Shown: piece by piece, positions 16,568-25,878 of the stretch
How the letters are laid out: every line of letters begins with the position of its first letter
Position numbering within the stretch: the stretch's first letter is position 1
Translations under genes and position numbers: made by a program
Source: Cellulomonas flavigena DSM 20109
GTDB lineage: Bacteria; Actinomycetota; Actinomycetes; Actinomycetales; Cellulomonadaceae
Assembly (NCBI RefSeq): GCF_000092865.1
Contig: NC_014151.1
Location: forward strand, 2,852,001-2,916,000
Length of the DNA stretch: 64,000 nt
Reading direction: 5' to 3'
Notes under the pieces: model-generated
The model's input: only the letters and a program-made list of their open reading frames with translations
Databases searched by the model: none
What the model was told of the DNA's origin: nothing

Positions 16568-17631
16568 CGGTCACCCTCCACCGAGTAGACGATCGTGACG
16601 CGACGGTTGGCCTGCTTGCCCTCGTCGGTGTCGTTGGACGCCACGGGGTCGCTCTCGCCCTCGCCGACCGCCGAGAACGTGACGGCCCCGCCCGCTGCCG
16701 GCTGCAGCGCGGCGACGACCGACTGCGCGCGCTGCTCCGACAGGGTCTGGTTGTACGACCGGTCGCCGTCGCTGTCGGTGTACCCGGTGACGACGACCTC
16801 GCCGGTCCCGCGGGCCGCGATGTCCGCCGCGACCTCCGCGAGCCTGCTCTGGGCCTCGGGCGCGAGCTCGGCGGAGTCGAACGCGAACAGGACGCTCGCG
16901 TCGAGCACGATCCCGACCTGCTCGGGGCTCTCCTCGACCTGCACGTCCCCGGCGAGGTCGCTCGATCGACGGGTCAGCACGAAGGTGCGCTCCTCCGGGT
17001 CGGCCGTGGCGAGCAGCTCGGGGTCGGGCAGTGCGGGCCAGCCCTGGCCCGGCCGTGGTGCGGGTTCGTCCGCGACGGGCTCGAGCGCGCCGTCCTCGAC
17101 CGGCACCGCACCGGCGCTGGTGCCGTTCGCCAGGACGACCTGCACCTCGGTCACGTCGTCGGGCAGCTCGGGGAACACGGCGAAGGCGACGTGGAGGTCA
17201 CCCTCGGACGTCAGGTCCGAGCTCACCGACGTGGCGAGGCCCTCGGACGTGCGCAGCGGCCGGTAGGCCCGCAGGTTCGTGGCGTCCACGAGCTTGACGT
17301 CCCACGCGTAGGGGATGTCGTCGTGGTCCTTCGCCTGGAGGAACATCCCGGCCCCCCGCACGGAGTCCGGTCCCGGCGAGCCGATGGAGTAGTACAGCGC
17401 GGTCCCGCCCTCGACGCGCCGCACCCCGTGCACGACACCGCGCACCTCGGCCTTGGTGTCGTCCTGGCGCGCGTTGTAGGCGAAGAACGCGTGCACCGGG
17501 ACCTCCTGCGCCTCGACGGTCGCCACGCCGAGCTCGACGTCGTCACCCGTCGTCCCCGCCGCCGCGCTGCCCGCGCCGAGCCCCAGGAGAGTCAGCGCCG
17601 CCAGCGCCGCTCCAGATCGTCGCAGCCGCAC
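16564..17631 (-). CDS. OmpA-family peptidoglycan-binding protein
   Basis: About 355 residues. Signal peptide RLRRSGAALAALTLLGLGAGSAAAG, a unique ~190-residue middle region, then a C-terminal OmpA/MotB domain (VLFAFDSAELAPEAQSRLAEVA, VVTGYTDSDGDRSYNQTLSEQRAQSV, EGKQANRRVTI), which in this family binds diaminopimelate or peptidoglycan. The GTG at 17631 has GAGGAGG 4 nt upstream. An in-frame ATG at 17661 overlapping the TadG-like stop (ATGA) is an alternative start. OmpA-type domains occur in actinobacterial Tad loci; here the protein could anchor the pilus machinery to the wall (inference). Confidence 0.85.
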   Translation of the reverse strand: MRLRRSGAALAALTLLGLGAGSAAAGTTGDDVELGVATVEAQEVPVHAFFAYNARQDDTKAEVRGVVHGVRRVEGGTALYYSIGSPGPDSVRGAGMFLQAKDHDDIPYAWDVKLVDATNLRAYRPLRTSEGLATSVSSDLTSEGDLHVAFAVFPELPDDVTEVQVVLANGTSAGAVPVEDGALEPVADEPAPRPGQGWPALPDPELLATADPEERTFVLTRRSSDLAGDVQVEESPEQVGIVLDASVLFAFDSAELAPEAQSRLAEVAADIAARGTGEVVVTGYTDSDGDRSYNQTLSEQRAQSVVAALQPAAGGAVTFSAVGEGESDPVASNDTDEGKQANRRVTIVYSVEGDR

Positions 17632-17657
17632 GCTGCCTCCTCGTGTCGTGGGGACGC

Positions 17658-18425
17658 TCATGAAACCAGACGCGGTCGCAGAGCGTCGAACTCGTCACCG
17701 GCCCGCGCGACCAGCAGCGCGACGTTCGACGCGGTCACGCTGAAACCGTCGGCACCCGTGCAGCGGAAGCGGAACTCCCAGGGCCCGTAGATCGGCTGCG
17801 GCACGAACGTCGGTGTCGGTGTCGGCGTCGGGGTGGGGGTCGGCGTCGGCGTGGGCCCGGGCGGCGGCGGCGGGGGCGTCGTGGGCGGGGGCGGCGTCGT
17901 CCACCCGACGACCTCGCGGCCGGCGGACGCCTCGCACGAGCTCAGCTCGACGCCGGTGCGCGCCTCCGCGGCCGCCCGCATCACCACGCCCTCCGGGCCG
18001 GGGGCCTCGGTGAGCCGCACGGTCGTACGCACCCGGTCCCGAGTCGCCGAGTGCAGGTACTCCTCGACCGCGGCACCGTTGCGGTCCGCGTACTGGGAGG
18101 CGGACGTGACGCCTGCGCCGCCGGCGGTCGCCGCCGACAGCCGCCACGTCACCGACGTGCCGGTCAGGGCGGCGGGCCGGAACGCCCACGTCAGGCCGGC
18201 CAGCTCCGCGACCGCGGCGTCACGCGCGCCCACGGCGCCCGCCAGCGCGGCGGCGTCTGCTGCGGTCTGCGCCCGCCCCTTCTCCTCGGTCGCCCGCAGC
18301 AACGGCTCGACGCCGACGAGCAGCAGCGCGGCCATCGCGATCACGACGGCGGCGAGCAGGAACGCCGCGGCTCCGCCGCGGTCGTCCCCGCGGCGAGGAA
18401 CTCGACGTCGGACGTGGTCGCTCAC
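17658..18425 (-). CDS. TadG/Tad-like pilus assembly protein with Pro-Thr linker
   Basis: A 255-residue protein. A basic N-terminus and DDRGGAAAFLLAAVVIAMAALLL helix are followed by RAQTAADAAALAGAVGARD, the signature start of Tad-type (Flp assembly, TadG-like) proteins. The middle is extracellular, followed by a Pro-rich and (Pro-Thr) repeat linker at about 180-210 and a short C-terminal domain with Cys. The GTG at 18425 has GAGGAG 5 nt upstream. It is downstream of flp, behind a strong hairpin, and heads the OmpA/lipoprotein genes. Confidence 0.85.
   Translation of the reverse strand: MSDHVRRRVPRRGDDRGGAAAFLLAAVVIAMAALLLVGVEPLLRATEEKGRAQTAADAAALAGAVGARDAAVAELAGLTWAFRPAALTGTSVTWRLSAATAGGAGVTSASQYADRNGAAVEEYLHSATRDRVRTTVRLTEAPGPEGVVMRAAAEARTGVELSSCEASAGREVVGWTTPPPPTTPPPPPPGPTPTPTPTPTPTPTPTFVPQPIYGPWEFRFRCTGADGFSVTASNVALLVARAGDEFDALRPRLVS
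17811..17859. repeat. GGTGTC/GGCGTC-type hexamer repeat encoding (Pro-Thr)n
   Basis: About eight imperfect 6-bp units (GGTGTC, GGCGTC, GGGTGG and similar) encode a Pro-Thr linker in the TadG-like protein. Likely length-variable through replication slippage. It is coding, not a CRISPR or regulatory repeat. Confidence 0.7.
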
Positions 18426-18472
18426 GCGCACTCCTCTGCTCGGTGGACAGGACGGCAAGGGTCGGGACGCAC

Positions 18473-18509
18473 GGGCGCGCGCCCCGGGGTCACCCCGGGG
18501 CGCGCGCCC
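18473..18509 (-). terminator. strong hairpin between flp and the TadG-like gene
   Basis: Perfect 17-bp inverted repeat (arms 18473-18489 and 18493-18509) with a TCA loop, 16 nt after the flp stop. Partial termination here would give far more pilin mRNA than mRNA for the downstream assembly genes. Confidence 0.75.
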
Positions 18510-18525
18510 TGCGCCACGACGTCGA

Positions 18526-18750
18526 TCAGCCGGCGTTCGGCTCGCCGATGCTCTCGAACTCCTTGGCGATCTTGCCGTCGAGGTCGAACTCGCCGACGGC
18601 GTAGACGATGGCGCCGACGAGGATGACGGCGATGATGACGATGCCGAGGTACTCCAGGGTGCCCTGACCGGCGTCACCGGCGGCACGGGCCTGCAGGGCC
18701 TCACGCGCCTTGATGGCGCGGACCTTGGCGTTGACGAGCATGCGGGTCAT
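18526..18750 (-). CDS. flp: Flp-type pilin (type IVb prepilin)
   Basis: A 74-residue major pilin. A leader of about 28 residues ends GDAG|QGTLEY, the classic Flp motif with Glu at +5 and Tyr at +6, followed by a hydrophobic helix (LGIVIIAVILVGAIVYAVG) and a short polar tail. Processed by a TadV-type prepilin peptidase, which is not encoded in this window. AAGGAG precedes the ATG. Own promoter (GGGCCC box, TAACGT) and own terminator, as expected for a highly expressed structural subunit. Confidence 0.93.
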   Translation of the reverse strand: MTRMLVNAKVRAIKAREALQARAAGDAGQGTLEYLGIVIIAVILVGAIVYAVGEFDLDGKIAKEFESIGEPNAG

Positions 18751-18823
18751 GGTGAACTCCTTCGCTGGCCGGGTGGTCCGGCGGTTCCGGCGCCCGCCGG
18801 GGCGGGCCGTGCTGACAGGAAGA

Positions 18824-18860
18824 ACGTTACGGAGGGACGTACCGGTCCCGACGGGCCCGG
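18824..18860 (-). promoter_or_regulatory. flp promoter (GGGCCC box, TAACGT -10)
   Basis: On the minus strand CCGGGCCCGTCG (18860-18849), 19 nt, TAACGT (18829-18824), about 70 nt upstream of flp. Same layout as the cassette promoters (9 of 12 box positions identical). More GGGCCC/GGRCCC boxes lie between 18860 and 18895. Confidence 0.55.
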
Positions 18861-18904
18861 GGGCCCATCCTCGGACCCAACATCGGCCCGTCCCGGCATG
18901 GGGC

Positions 18905-19594
18905 TCACGGCCTGTGCAGCCAGACCGACACGGCCTCGGCGCGGGTCGCGACCCCGAGGCGCGCGAAGATGTGGTTGACGTGGTTCTTCACGGTCTTCTC
19001 GGACAGGTAGAGCTCCTGCGCGATCGCCCCGTTCGTGCGACCCGCCGCCACGAGCTCCATGATCTCCTGCTGTCGCTCCGACAGCCCCAGGTCCGACCGC
19101 GGGCCCGGCGGGGCCGCCGTCGGCACCCTGCGCAGCGCCTCCGCGGCGGGAGCCGACAGGAGCATCGCCCCCGAGGCCACCGCGAGCACGGCCCGTTCGA
19201 GGTCGGGGCCGGTGAACTGCCCGTGCACGAGGTACCCGTTCGCCCCCGCGTCGAGCGCCGCACGCACGACCTCGGGCGCATCGGAGTACGTCAGCATGAG
19301 GACGCGGGACCAGGCACGCACCTCGGAGGCCACCTGCACCCCGTCCCGTCGGGGCATCCGGACGTCGAGCAGCACCACGTCGGGCACCTTCTCGCGGACG
19401 ACCTGGACCGCCTCGACGCCGTCGGCGGCCTCCCCGACCCAGCGCATCGTCGTCGACGCGTCCACGATGCTGCGCAGACCCATGCGGATGACCGCGTTGT
19501 CGTCGACGACGACCACGCTCACGCGGTCCGGCGCCCGGTCCGGGTCCCGATCCGACAGCGTCACCGCCGTGGGCGACGTCGGCTCATGCGACAC
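18905..19594 (-). CDS. NarL/LuxR-family response regulator of the Tad locus
   Basis: A 229-residue regulator. Receiver: acidic pair VVVVDDNA, Asp in VVLLDVRMP, Thr in LMLTYSD. The usual conserved Lys near GYL is replaced (GYLVHGQF), so phosphorylation chemistry may be altered. Lux[41 protein letters not shown]. It overlaps the kinase gene by 11 nt, as the final gene of the long tad transcript and directly upstream of flp. It is the obvious candidate for binding the GGRCCC boxes at flp and the cassettes (inference). Confidence 0.92.
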   Translation of the reverse strand: MSHEPTSPTAVTLSDRDPDRAPDRVSVVVVDDNAVIRMGLRSIVDASTTMRWVGEAADGVEAVQVVREKVPDVVLLDVRMPRRDGVQVASEVRAWSRVLMLTYSDAPEVVRAALDAGANGYLVHGQFTGPDLERAVLAVASGAMLLSAPAAEALRRVPTAAPPGPRSDLGLSERQQEIMELVAAGRTNGAIAQELYLSEKTVKNHVNHIFARLGVATRAEAVSVWLHRP

Positions 19595-20750
19595 CTTCGA
19601 CCTCCTTCTCGGGGTCCACCTCGATGACCACGGACGTCCCCTCCCCCGGGGCGGACGCGACCGTCAGCTCGGCACCGACGCTCTGCGCACGCTCCCGCAT
19701 CCCGACCAGGCCGTAGTGGCCGCGAGGTCCCGCGCCGTCCGGCGAGGGCGAGAAGCCCACGCCGTCGTCCCGGACCTCCACCTGCACGCGCCCGTCGGGC
19801 AGCGCCGCCAGCACGACACCCACGGTGCTCGCGCGCGCGTGACGGCGGACGTTCTCGAGCGCCTCGGCGACGACGGCGAGCACCTCGTACCGCGCCGCGG
19901 TCGACAGGTCGACAGCCCGGTCCGCACGGAAGTGGCACGGGGTCCCGCACTCGCCCTGCCAGGTGGCGCACAGCTCCGCGAGGACCTGGGCCAGGGGGCG
20001 GTCGGGCTGGTCCGCCCGCATCCGCGTCAACAGGCCCCGCGCCTCAGCCGCCGCCCGGTGGGCACCGTCCGCGAGCAGGCGCGCGTGCTCGCGGGCCGCG
20101 TCGGGGTCGCTGTCCACCCACGACGGCAGGGTCTGCGCCGCGAGCGCGACGCCGTGCAGCGTCTTGCCGAGGGAGTCGTGCATCTCGCGCGCGAGGCGTG
20201 CGCGCTCGTCGGCGGCCGCCGCGGCACGCTTGGTCTCGGCCAGCAGCTGGTGCGCCACGGTGTCCCGCTCGTGGGCCTGGCGCACGACGCCGCCCACGGC
20301 CACGAGCGCGACGTACAGGGTCGGCACACCCAGCGTCGTCATGAACCCGGACGTGGTGTGGGGGTCGGTGGCCAGGACCAGCCCGTAGCCGGCCACCAGG
20401 ACGACGGCGCCGGCGACCGCGACCCGCCGGTCGAAGATGAGCCCGACGACGAGGGCGGTCGAGAACGTCGCGAGGACCAGGGGGCTCTCCACCCCGACGA
20501 CGGCCACCGTGCCCAGTGCCAGGAGGATGTCGAGGATCACGGTGAGCGGGTGCCGCGCGACGAACGCCTCGACGGCCGGTGAGTAGAGCTGCACGAAGCT
20601 CGTGAACGAGAGCACGAGGATGCAGACGAGGACGTTCCCGTGCAGCTCGTGGCCCGTCAGGCCCACGAGCGCGACGGCGATGGCCCCCAGCCGGACGAGC
20701 AGCGCCGCCGCGACCACCCGCTGCAGGAAGTCCCGCCCCTCGGTCCGCAT
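19584..20750 (-). CDS. membrane sensor histidine kinase of the Tad locus
   Basis: A 388-residue kinase. About five or six TM helices fill residues 15-165, with little external domain, so it may sense the membrane or a partner protein. HisKA_3 box: [20 protein letters not shown]. ATPase domain: [12 protein letters not shown] (N-box) and [16 protein letters not shown] (G-box). ATG 20750 overlaps the tadC stop by one base (TGATG), so kinase synthesis is coupled to pilus machinery synthesis. Cognate to the response regulator that follows. Confidence 0.92.
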   Translation of the reverse strand: MRTEGRDFLQRVVAAALLVRLGAIAVALVGLTGHELHGNVLVCILVLSFTSFVQLYSPAVEAFVARHPLTVILDILLALGTVAVVGVESPLVLATFSTALVVGLIFDRRVAVAGAVVLVAGYGLVLATDPHTTSGFMTTLGVPTLYVALVAVGGVVRQAHERDTVAHQLLAETKRAAAAADERARLAREMHDSLGKTLHGVALAAQTLPSWVDSDPDAAREHARLLADGAHRAAAEARGLLTRMRADQPDRPLAQVLAELCATWQGECGTPCHFRADRAVDLSTAARYEVLAVVAEALENVRRHARASTVGVVLAALPDGRVQVEVRDDGVGFSPSPDGAGPRGHYGLVGMRERAQSVGAELTVASAPGEGTSVVIEVDPEKEVEGVA

Positions 20751-21649
20751 CAGGAGTCCCCGAAGATCGTGCCGAGGTCGACGTCCAGGCCCAGCCACAT
20801 GCCGACGAAGATGAACACCAGCGCACCCGGGACGAGCACCATCGACGTCACCAGCGTGACGCGCGGCGACGCCTTCGCCGCGGCCTGCCGCTGCCGCTGC
20901 CCGCTCGCCTTGCGCATGTCCTCCGCGATGCGCTGCAGCGACTCGGCGAGCGGCGCACCGAGCTCCTGGGACTGCAGCAGCGCCGAGACGAACTGCCCCA
21001 CCGACTCCGACGCGCTGCGCCGCCGCAGGTCCTGGAACGCCTGGCGCACCGACGCGCCGTTCGCGATCTGGTGCAGCGTGAGGTCGATCTCCTCGGACAG
21101 CGGCCCCTCGAAGTGCTGCGACACGCGCGCCAGCGCCGCGCGGAAGTTGACCCCGGCCATGACGGTCACCGCCAGGACGTCGAGGAAGTCGGGCAGGTCG
21201 CGGTCCATGCGCTCGCGGCGACGGCGCTGCGCCCCCGAGACCCGCCCGAGCGGCATGATCACCGGCAGCACGAGCGTGAGCAGCGCGAGCGGCACGGCCC
21301 CGATCAGCAGCAGCACGAGGATCAGCGGCAGGCACAGCAGGCACCACCACGCGATGCGGGTCAGGAGCCCGTCGACCGTCATCCCGTCCGGCCGCCCGGC
21401 CTCGTCGATGCGCCGCTGGATCGAGGCGATGCGTCGCGGGCCCAGGCGGCGGCGGATCCACGGCACCTGACGGGCCGCGAGCCGCTCCAGGGGCGACTGC
21501 CCCTCCGCGCGCCGCCGCTGCTCGTCGCGGAGCAGGGCGAGGTCCTCGACGGCCAGGCCGTCGAGGGCGTCGGCGCGCATGGCCCGCCAGCCGACGAGGA
21601 ACAGCACGACGGAGGCCGCGGCGACGAGCCCGGCGATCAGCCCGATCAT
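20750..21649 (-). CDS. tadC: TadC-like type II secretion F-domain membrane protein
   Basis: A 299-residue inner-membrane platform protein of the Flp pilus. N-terminal TM helix, cytoplasmic region with [17 protein letters not shown], two helices near 95-135, then the T2SSF core ([37 protein letters not shown] and [29 protein letters not shown]), ending with a C-terminal helix. Start and upstream stop overlap as ATGA. It follows the TadB-like gene, as in canonical tad operons. Confidence 0.9.
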   Translation of the reverse strand: MIGLIAGLVAAASVVLFLVGWRAMRADALDGLAVEDLALLRDEQRRRAEGQSPLERLAARQVPWIRRRLGPRRIASIQRRIDEAGRPDGMTVDGLLTRIAWWCLLCLPLILVLLLIGAVPLALLTLVLPVIMPLGRVSGAQRRRRERMDRDLPDFLDVLAVTVMAGVNFRAALARVSQHFEGPLSEEIDLTLHQIANGASVRQAFQDLRRRSASESVGQFVSALLQSQELGAPLAESLQRIAEDMRKASGQRQRQAAAKASPRVTLVTSMVLVPGALVFIFVGMWLGLDVDLGTIFGDS

Positions 21650-22566
21650 CCGTCGAACCTCGTCATCCTGCGGATCAGCAGGAACCCGCCGACGAACAGC
21701 GACGACCCCACGACGAGCGCTCCCCGCCCGAGCCAGTCCTCCGTCATCGCCTCCACCGTCCCCGGACGGATGATGTTGAGGAGGAAGAGCAGTGCGAAGC
21801 CCATGCCGATCACGAGGTAGCCCGTGGACGTCGACTGCGCGAGCACGGTGCGGACCTCCCGGCGGATCTCCTTGCGCTCCTCCAGGGTGTCGGCGATGTC
21901 GCGCAGCGCGGTGACGAGCGAGCCGCCGCTGCGCGCGCTGACGAGCAGCGTCGACGCGAGCACGGCGACCTCCCGCGAGGGCAGACGAGCGGTGAGCTCC
22001 CCGATCGCGGTGTCGAGGTCCTCGCCGAACCGCATGCGCGACGCGACACGGGCCATCTCGGGACCGGCCGGGGCGTCGAGCTCGTTGGCGGCGAGAGCGA
22101 GCGCCGACGCGATGGACAGGCCCGCGCTCGTCGCGTTCGAGAGCAGACGCGCGAGCTCCGGCATCTGGCCGATGAACGCCTCGTTGCGGCGCTGCTGCGC
22201 GCGCGAGAGGTAGAAGCGCAGACCGACGACGACGGCCACGACGCCCAGCAGACCGAACACCGGCGCGAGCCCGACGGCCAGCAGCCAGGCGACCGCCACG
22301 CCACCGCCGACCGCGATGAGCGAGACGGCGAGCGGCGAACGCTCCTCGCCCGCGAGCAGCAGCTGCTCCTCGGTCCAGCGGCCCCACCGCGTGCGGCGGA
22401 AGTCGCGGTCCCACGCGGCGAAGCGCGCCCCGCGCGGGACGGCGTCGTCGTCGACACCCGCGACGAGCGCCCGTCGCCGGGAGCTCACCGCCGCGAGGTC
22501 GCCGACGCCGATCACGAGCGTCAGGCACGCGAGCAGCACGAGGACGAGGATCCCGACGACGATCAT
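21646..22566 (-). CDS. tadB: TadB-like type II secretion F-domain membrane protein
   Basis: A 306-residue platform protein paired with TadC. N-terminal helix at 3-24, two helices near 80-125, then the F-domain ([38 protein letters not shown] and [26 protein letters not shown]) and terminal helices. ATGA overlaps on both sides place it in one translational unit between tadA and tadC. Confidence 0.9.
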   Translation of the reverse strand: MIVVGILVLVLLACLTLVIGVGDLAAVSSRRRALVAGVDDDAVPRGARFAAWDRDFRRTRWGRWTEEQLLLAGEERSPLAVSLIAVGGGVAVAWLLAVGLAPVFGLLGVVAVVVGLRFYLSRAQQRRNEAFIGQMPELARLLSNATSAGLSIASALALAANELDAPAGPEMARVASRMRFGEDLDTAIGELTARLPSREVAVLASTLLVSARSGGSLVTALRDIADTLEERKEIRREVRTVLAQSTSTGYLVIGMGFALLFLLNIIRPGTVEAMTEDWLGRGALVVGSSLFVGGFLLIRRMTRFDG

Positions 22567-23975
22567 GCGGACTCCTCCTCGGCGCCGGCGACGGCGCCCT
22601 GCGCTGCTGCGGATCCCGGCACCACGTGGGGACGGGTCGCCTGCTTGCCGATCGCCTCGCCCGCGATGCGGAGCCTGTCGACCAGCGGACGCGGGATCGG
22701 GTACCGCACGAACCGCCCGGGCGGGCCCGAGCCGTTCGGCACCTCGGGGTCCCAGCGCATGATCGGCTCGACGCGGAAGTCCTCCCGGTGCCGCGACGCG
22801 ACCCAGCCGACCTCCGTGACGCGACGCGTCCCGTCGGAGCCGCGCAGCAGCTGCACGACGATGTCGACGGCGTTGTTCACCTGGTCACGCAGCGCGTGGA
22901 ACGGGACGTCGACCTCGCTCATCGACGCGAGGGTCTCGAGCCTGATGAGCGCGTCGACGGTGCTGTTGGCGTGCACGGTGGCGAGCGAGCCCTCGTGGCC
23001 GGTGTTCATCGCCTGCAGCATGTCGAGGGCCTCACCGCCGCGGACCTCGCCGACGATGATGCGGTCGGGGCGCATTCTGAGGGCGTTGCGGACGAGCTCA
23101 CGGATGGTGACCTGACCGTGGCCCTCGACGTTCGCGGGGCGGGTCTCCAGGCGCACGACGTGCTCCTGGGAGAGCGACAGCTCGGCCGCGTCCTCGATCG
23201 TGATGATGCGCTGGCGGCCCTGGATGAACGCCGACAGCGCGTTCAGCATCGTCGTCTTCCCCGACGACGTACCGCCCGAGACGATGATGTTCATGCGCGC
23301 GCGCACGCACGCGGCGAGCAGCTCGGACGTCGGGGCGTCGAGGCTGCCGCGGTTGAGCAGCTCCTCGAGGCCGTACGACTTGGGGAAGAGTCGGATCGTC
23401 ACGGTCGGACCGTTGAGCACGAGCGGCGGCAGGATCACGTGCACGCGGGCGCCTCGCGGCATGCGCTCGTCGGCGGGCAGGCGCGCGTCGACCATGGGGC
23501 TGGACTCGTCGACGCGCCGGTTCACGGTCGACACGATCCGGTCGATCGTCTGGAGCAGCTGCTCCTCGGACGCGAACGCCGTCTGGACGCGCTCGACCTG
23601 GCCGTACCGCTCGACGTAGATGGTCGACGGGCCGTTGATCATGATCTCGGAGACGGTCTCGTCGGCGAGCAGCGGCTCGAGCACGCCCAGGCCGATGGAC
23701 TCGTCGACGACGCGCCGGACGAGGGCGTTGCGCTCGCGCGTCGTGAGGATGACGCCCTCGGCGGAGACCAGGTGCGCGACGACGCGCTCGAGGCGGATGC
23801 GCCGCTGCGCGGCGTCGAGCTTGCCGAGCTCGTGCAGGTCGACCTCGTCGAGGAGCTTGCCCTTGAAGGTCGAGACGAGCCCCTCGTCGAGCTCGTTGCG
23901 GCCCGTCAGCGGCAGCGCGGCGTCCACGTCCGCGGCGCGCGACGCGCCCCAGTCCCCGAACCCCCCGCTCATCAC
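22563..23975 (-). CDS. tadA: TadA/CpaF secretion ATPase
   Basis: A 470-residue hexameric motor ATPase of the Flp pilus. The N-terminal helical domain (1-110) is followed by the GSPII_E core: Walker [10 protein letters not shown] (234-242), Asp box [12 protein letters not shown], Walker [17 protein letters not shown] (306-320) and His box [13 protein letters not shown] (327-339). Length is typical for CpaF/TadA. The ATG overlaps the TadE stop and the 3' end overlaps tadB. Confidence 0.95.
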   Translation of the reverse strand: MMSGGFGDWGASRAADVDAALPLTGRNELDEGLVSTFKGKLLDEVDLHELGKLDAAQRRIRLERVVAHLVSAEGVILTTRERNALVRRVVDESIGLGVLEPLLADETVSEIMINGPSTIYVERYGQVERVQTAFASEEQLLQTIDRIVSTVNRRVDESSPMVDARLPADERMPRGARVHVILPPLVLNGPTVTIRLFPKSYGLEELLNRGSLDAPTSELLAACVRARMNIIVSGGTSSGKTTMLNALSAFIQGRQRIITIEDAAELSLSQEHVVRLETRPANVEGHGQVTIRELVRNALRMRPDRIIVGEVRGGEALDMLQAMNTGHEGSLATVHANSTVDALIRLETLASMSEVDVPFHALRDQVNNAVDIVVQLLRGSDGTRRVTEVGWVASRHREDFRVEPIMRWDPEVPNGSGPPGRFVRYPIPRPLVDRLRIAGEAIGKQATRPHVVPGSAAAQGAVAGAEEESA

Positions 23976-24307
23976 GGCACCGTCCGCGGCATCACGGCGT
24001 ACCGGGTCACGGTCATCTGCGGCAGGTAGCCCACGTCGACCGTGCGGACCTCGAGACGCACCCCACCCGTCGAGGGGTACGTCACGGCGGCGACCTCCAC
24101 AGCGCCGGGCAGCGACCGGTCGATCGCGGGCCCGGCGGGCTGACCGAGGCTGAGGGCACGCGCGCCGTCGCGCACCGCCTGGTTGGCGGCGTGCACGGTG
24201 TAGACGAACGACGCCGCGTAGAGCATGAGCCCCAGGAGGGCGACGACGGTGGGCACGAGGCCCACGAGCTCGAGGGAGGCCGACCCCTCGTCACGACGGC
24301 GCTTCAC
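23972..24307 (-). CDS. TadE-like pseudopilin
   Basis: A 111-residue minor pilin-like protein. RRRDEG|SASLELVG gives a prepilin-type cleavage motif with Glu at +5, followed by a hydrophobic helix and the TadE-type AANQAVRDGARALSLG segment. The exterior is beta-rich. Overlaps the upstream fusion gene (stop 24304) and downstream tadA (start 23975). A second TadE-like domain is fused to the upstream ATPase. Confidence 0.88.
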   Translation of the reverse strand: MKRRRDEGSASLELVGLVPTVVALLGLMLYAASFVYTVHAANQAVRDGARALSLGQPAGPAIDRSLPGAVEVAAVTYPSTGGVRLEVRTVDVGYLPQMTVTRYAVMPRTVP

Positions 24308-25878
24308 GACTCACGCACCACCTCTCGCTGGATCGTCACGGACCACGGCAGATCGGTGACACCGGGTGCGACGAGCGGCACGCGGGCCTCGACCTCGACG
24401 AGGTCGGGTCGCGCGGCGTCGAACCGGACGTCGACGCCGGACTGCATCCCGGACGGGAAGACGTCGCGCGCGGCGTCGCGCACCTGCCACTGCGGCTCGT
24501 GCAGCGCCACGGAACGGGCCGCCTGCTGCGCCGCGTAGCCGGTCCACACCGCCGTCAGGCCCGCCCAGCCGAGCTGCCACATGACGACGCAGACGAGCAG
24601 GAGCGCCGGGAGCACGCCGAGGAACTCGACCGAGATGCCGCCGTCGTCGCCCGAGGGGGCTGCGCGACGGCCGCGGGAGCGCGGCGCGCTCTCGGGCGCC
24701 GGAGCCTCGGGCCCGGAGAGAAGACGTCCCACGCCGACCGCGCGACCCAGCGCGCGCACCGAGCGCCACCACCCGACGTCGGAGACGAGCTCGGGGCTGC
24801 GGGAGTTCGCCGAGGCCTCGAGCTTCTTGCCCATCTCGGGCACGACGACGTCGAGCATCGGCGACGGCGAGAGCCGCTTGGCGACGTCGGGCTGCACCTC
24901 GTCCGCGCGGCTCGAACGGTTGAGGAGCACCGAGACGTGCTCGGGCCGGCGGACCTGCAGACCCTCCCACGCCGAGACGTTGCGTCGCAGGGCCCGCAGG
25001 CTCAGCAGGTCCGGGGTGGCGACGGACACCACCTCGTCCGCGATCTCGACGACGGCGGCCTGCACCGGGGTCACGCGCGCGCCCACGTCGACGACGACGA
25101 GGTCGTACTGCTGGCGCACGAGCGCGACGATCTGCCGGATCGCACCGGGTGTCACGTACTCCGTCTCGCGCACGTCGGCCGGCGGCAGCAGCAGGTGCAG
25201 GCCGGACTCGTGCACGAACACGGCGTCCGCGACGGTGCGCAGGGACAGGTCGTCCGCGACCTTCGCCAGGTCCGCGACGGATGTGCGGTACCGCGCCTCG
25301 ATGAACGAGGTGACGTCGCCCTTCTCGAGGTCGAGGTCGATGACGAGCACCTTGAGGGACGGCAGCTCGCGCCGCACGTCCCACGCGAGGTGCGTGGCGA
25401 ACGTCGTCGTGCCGACGCCGCCCTTGGTGCCGGACAGCGCGACGACGAGAGCGCGCCCCCGGCTCGTGGTCCCGTCGGAGACGGACTGCACGAAGCCCTG
25501 CATGTGCCGCGACCACTCGAGCGCGTTCTGCACGCGCTGCTGCACGTCGGTGAACGACAGCGGGTAGGCCAGCACACCGCGCGCGCCGGCGTCCATGGCG
25601 TCGGCCAGCGCCGCAGGGTCGGTCTCGGAGGTGAGCACGACCACCACGCTGGCCGGGCGACGGATCGACAGGTCCCGGATCACCTGGTGCACGGGGTCCG
25701 GGCCCAGCGCGTCGTGCACCAGCACGAGTGCGGGCTCGCGCGTGAGGACGAGGTTGGTCAGCTCGGTGGTGGTCTCACCGACGCCGACCACCTCGACCTC
25801 GGCGGCCTCGGCGAGCTGCGCGCGCAGCTCGTAGGCGAGCGACTGGTCGGCGCAGCCGATGACGACGTGGGCAGCCAT
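24304..25878 (-). CDS. CpaE/TadZ-like ATPase fused to a TadE-like pseudopilin domain
   Basis: A 524-residue fusion. Residues 1-120: receiver-like domain without a clear acidic pocket. Residues 140-350: ParA/MinD-type ATPase with deviant Walker A TKGGVGTTT (151-159), in which the usual second Lys is Thr, as in other CpaE/TadZ proteins, plus VLVIDLDLEKGDV. Residues 360-410: Pro/Arg-rich linker. Residues 410-524: TadE-like module, DDG|GISVEFLG with Glu at +5, one TM helix, then AAQQAARSVALHEP and an exported tail. One-base overlap with the cpaB stop. Prepilin peptidase cleavage could separate the two halves (inference). Confidence 0.85.
   Translation of the reverse strand: MAAHVVIGCADQSLAYELRAQLAEAAEVEVVGVGETTTELTNLVLTREPALVLVHDALGPDPVHQVIRDLSIRRPASVVVVLTSETDPAALADAMDAGARGVLAYPLSFTDVQQRVQNALEWSRHMQGFVQSVSDGTTSRGRALVVALSGTKGGVGTTTFATHLAWDVRRELPSLKVLVIDLDLEKGDVTSFIEARYRTSVADLAKVADDLSLRTVADAVFVHESGLHLLLPPADVRETEYVTPGAIRQIVALVRQQYDLVVVDVGARVTPVQAAVVEIADEVVSVATPDLLSLRALRRNVSAWEGLQVRRPEHVSVLLNRSSRADEVQPDVAKRLSPSPMLDVVVPEMGKKLEASANSRSPELVSDVGWWRSVRALGRAVGVGRLLSGPEAPAPESAPRSRGRRAAPSGDDGGISVEFLGVLPALLLVCVVMWQLGWAGLTAVWTGYAAQQAARSVALHEPQWQVRDAARDVFPSGMQSGVDVRFDAARPDLVEVEARVPLVAPGVTDLPWSVTIQREVVRES

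Noticed and set aside
17811..17859. GGTGTC-type hexamers considered as a regulatory or CRISPR repeat
   Set aside because: They are in frame inside the TadG-like gene and encode a Pro-Thr linker.
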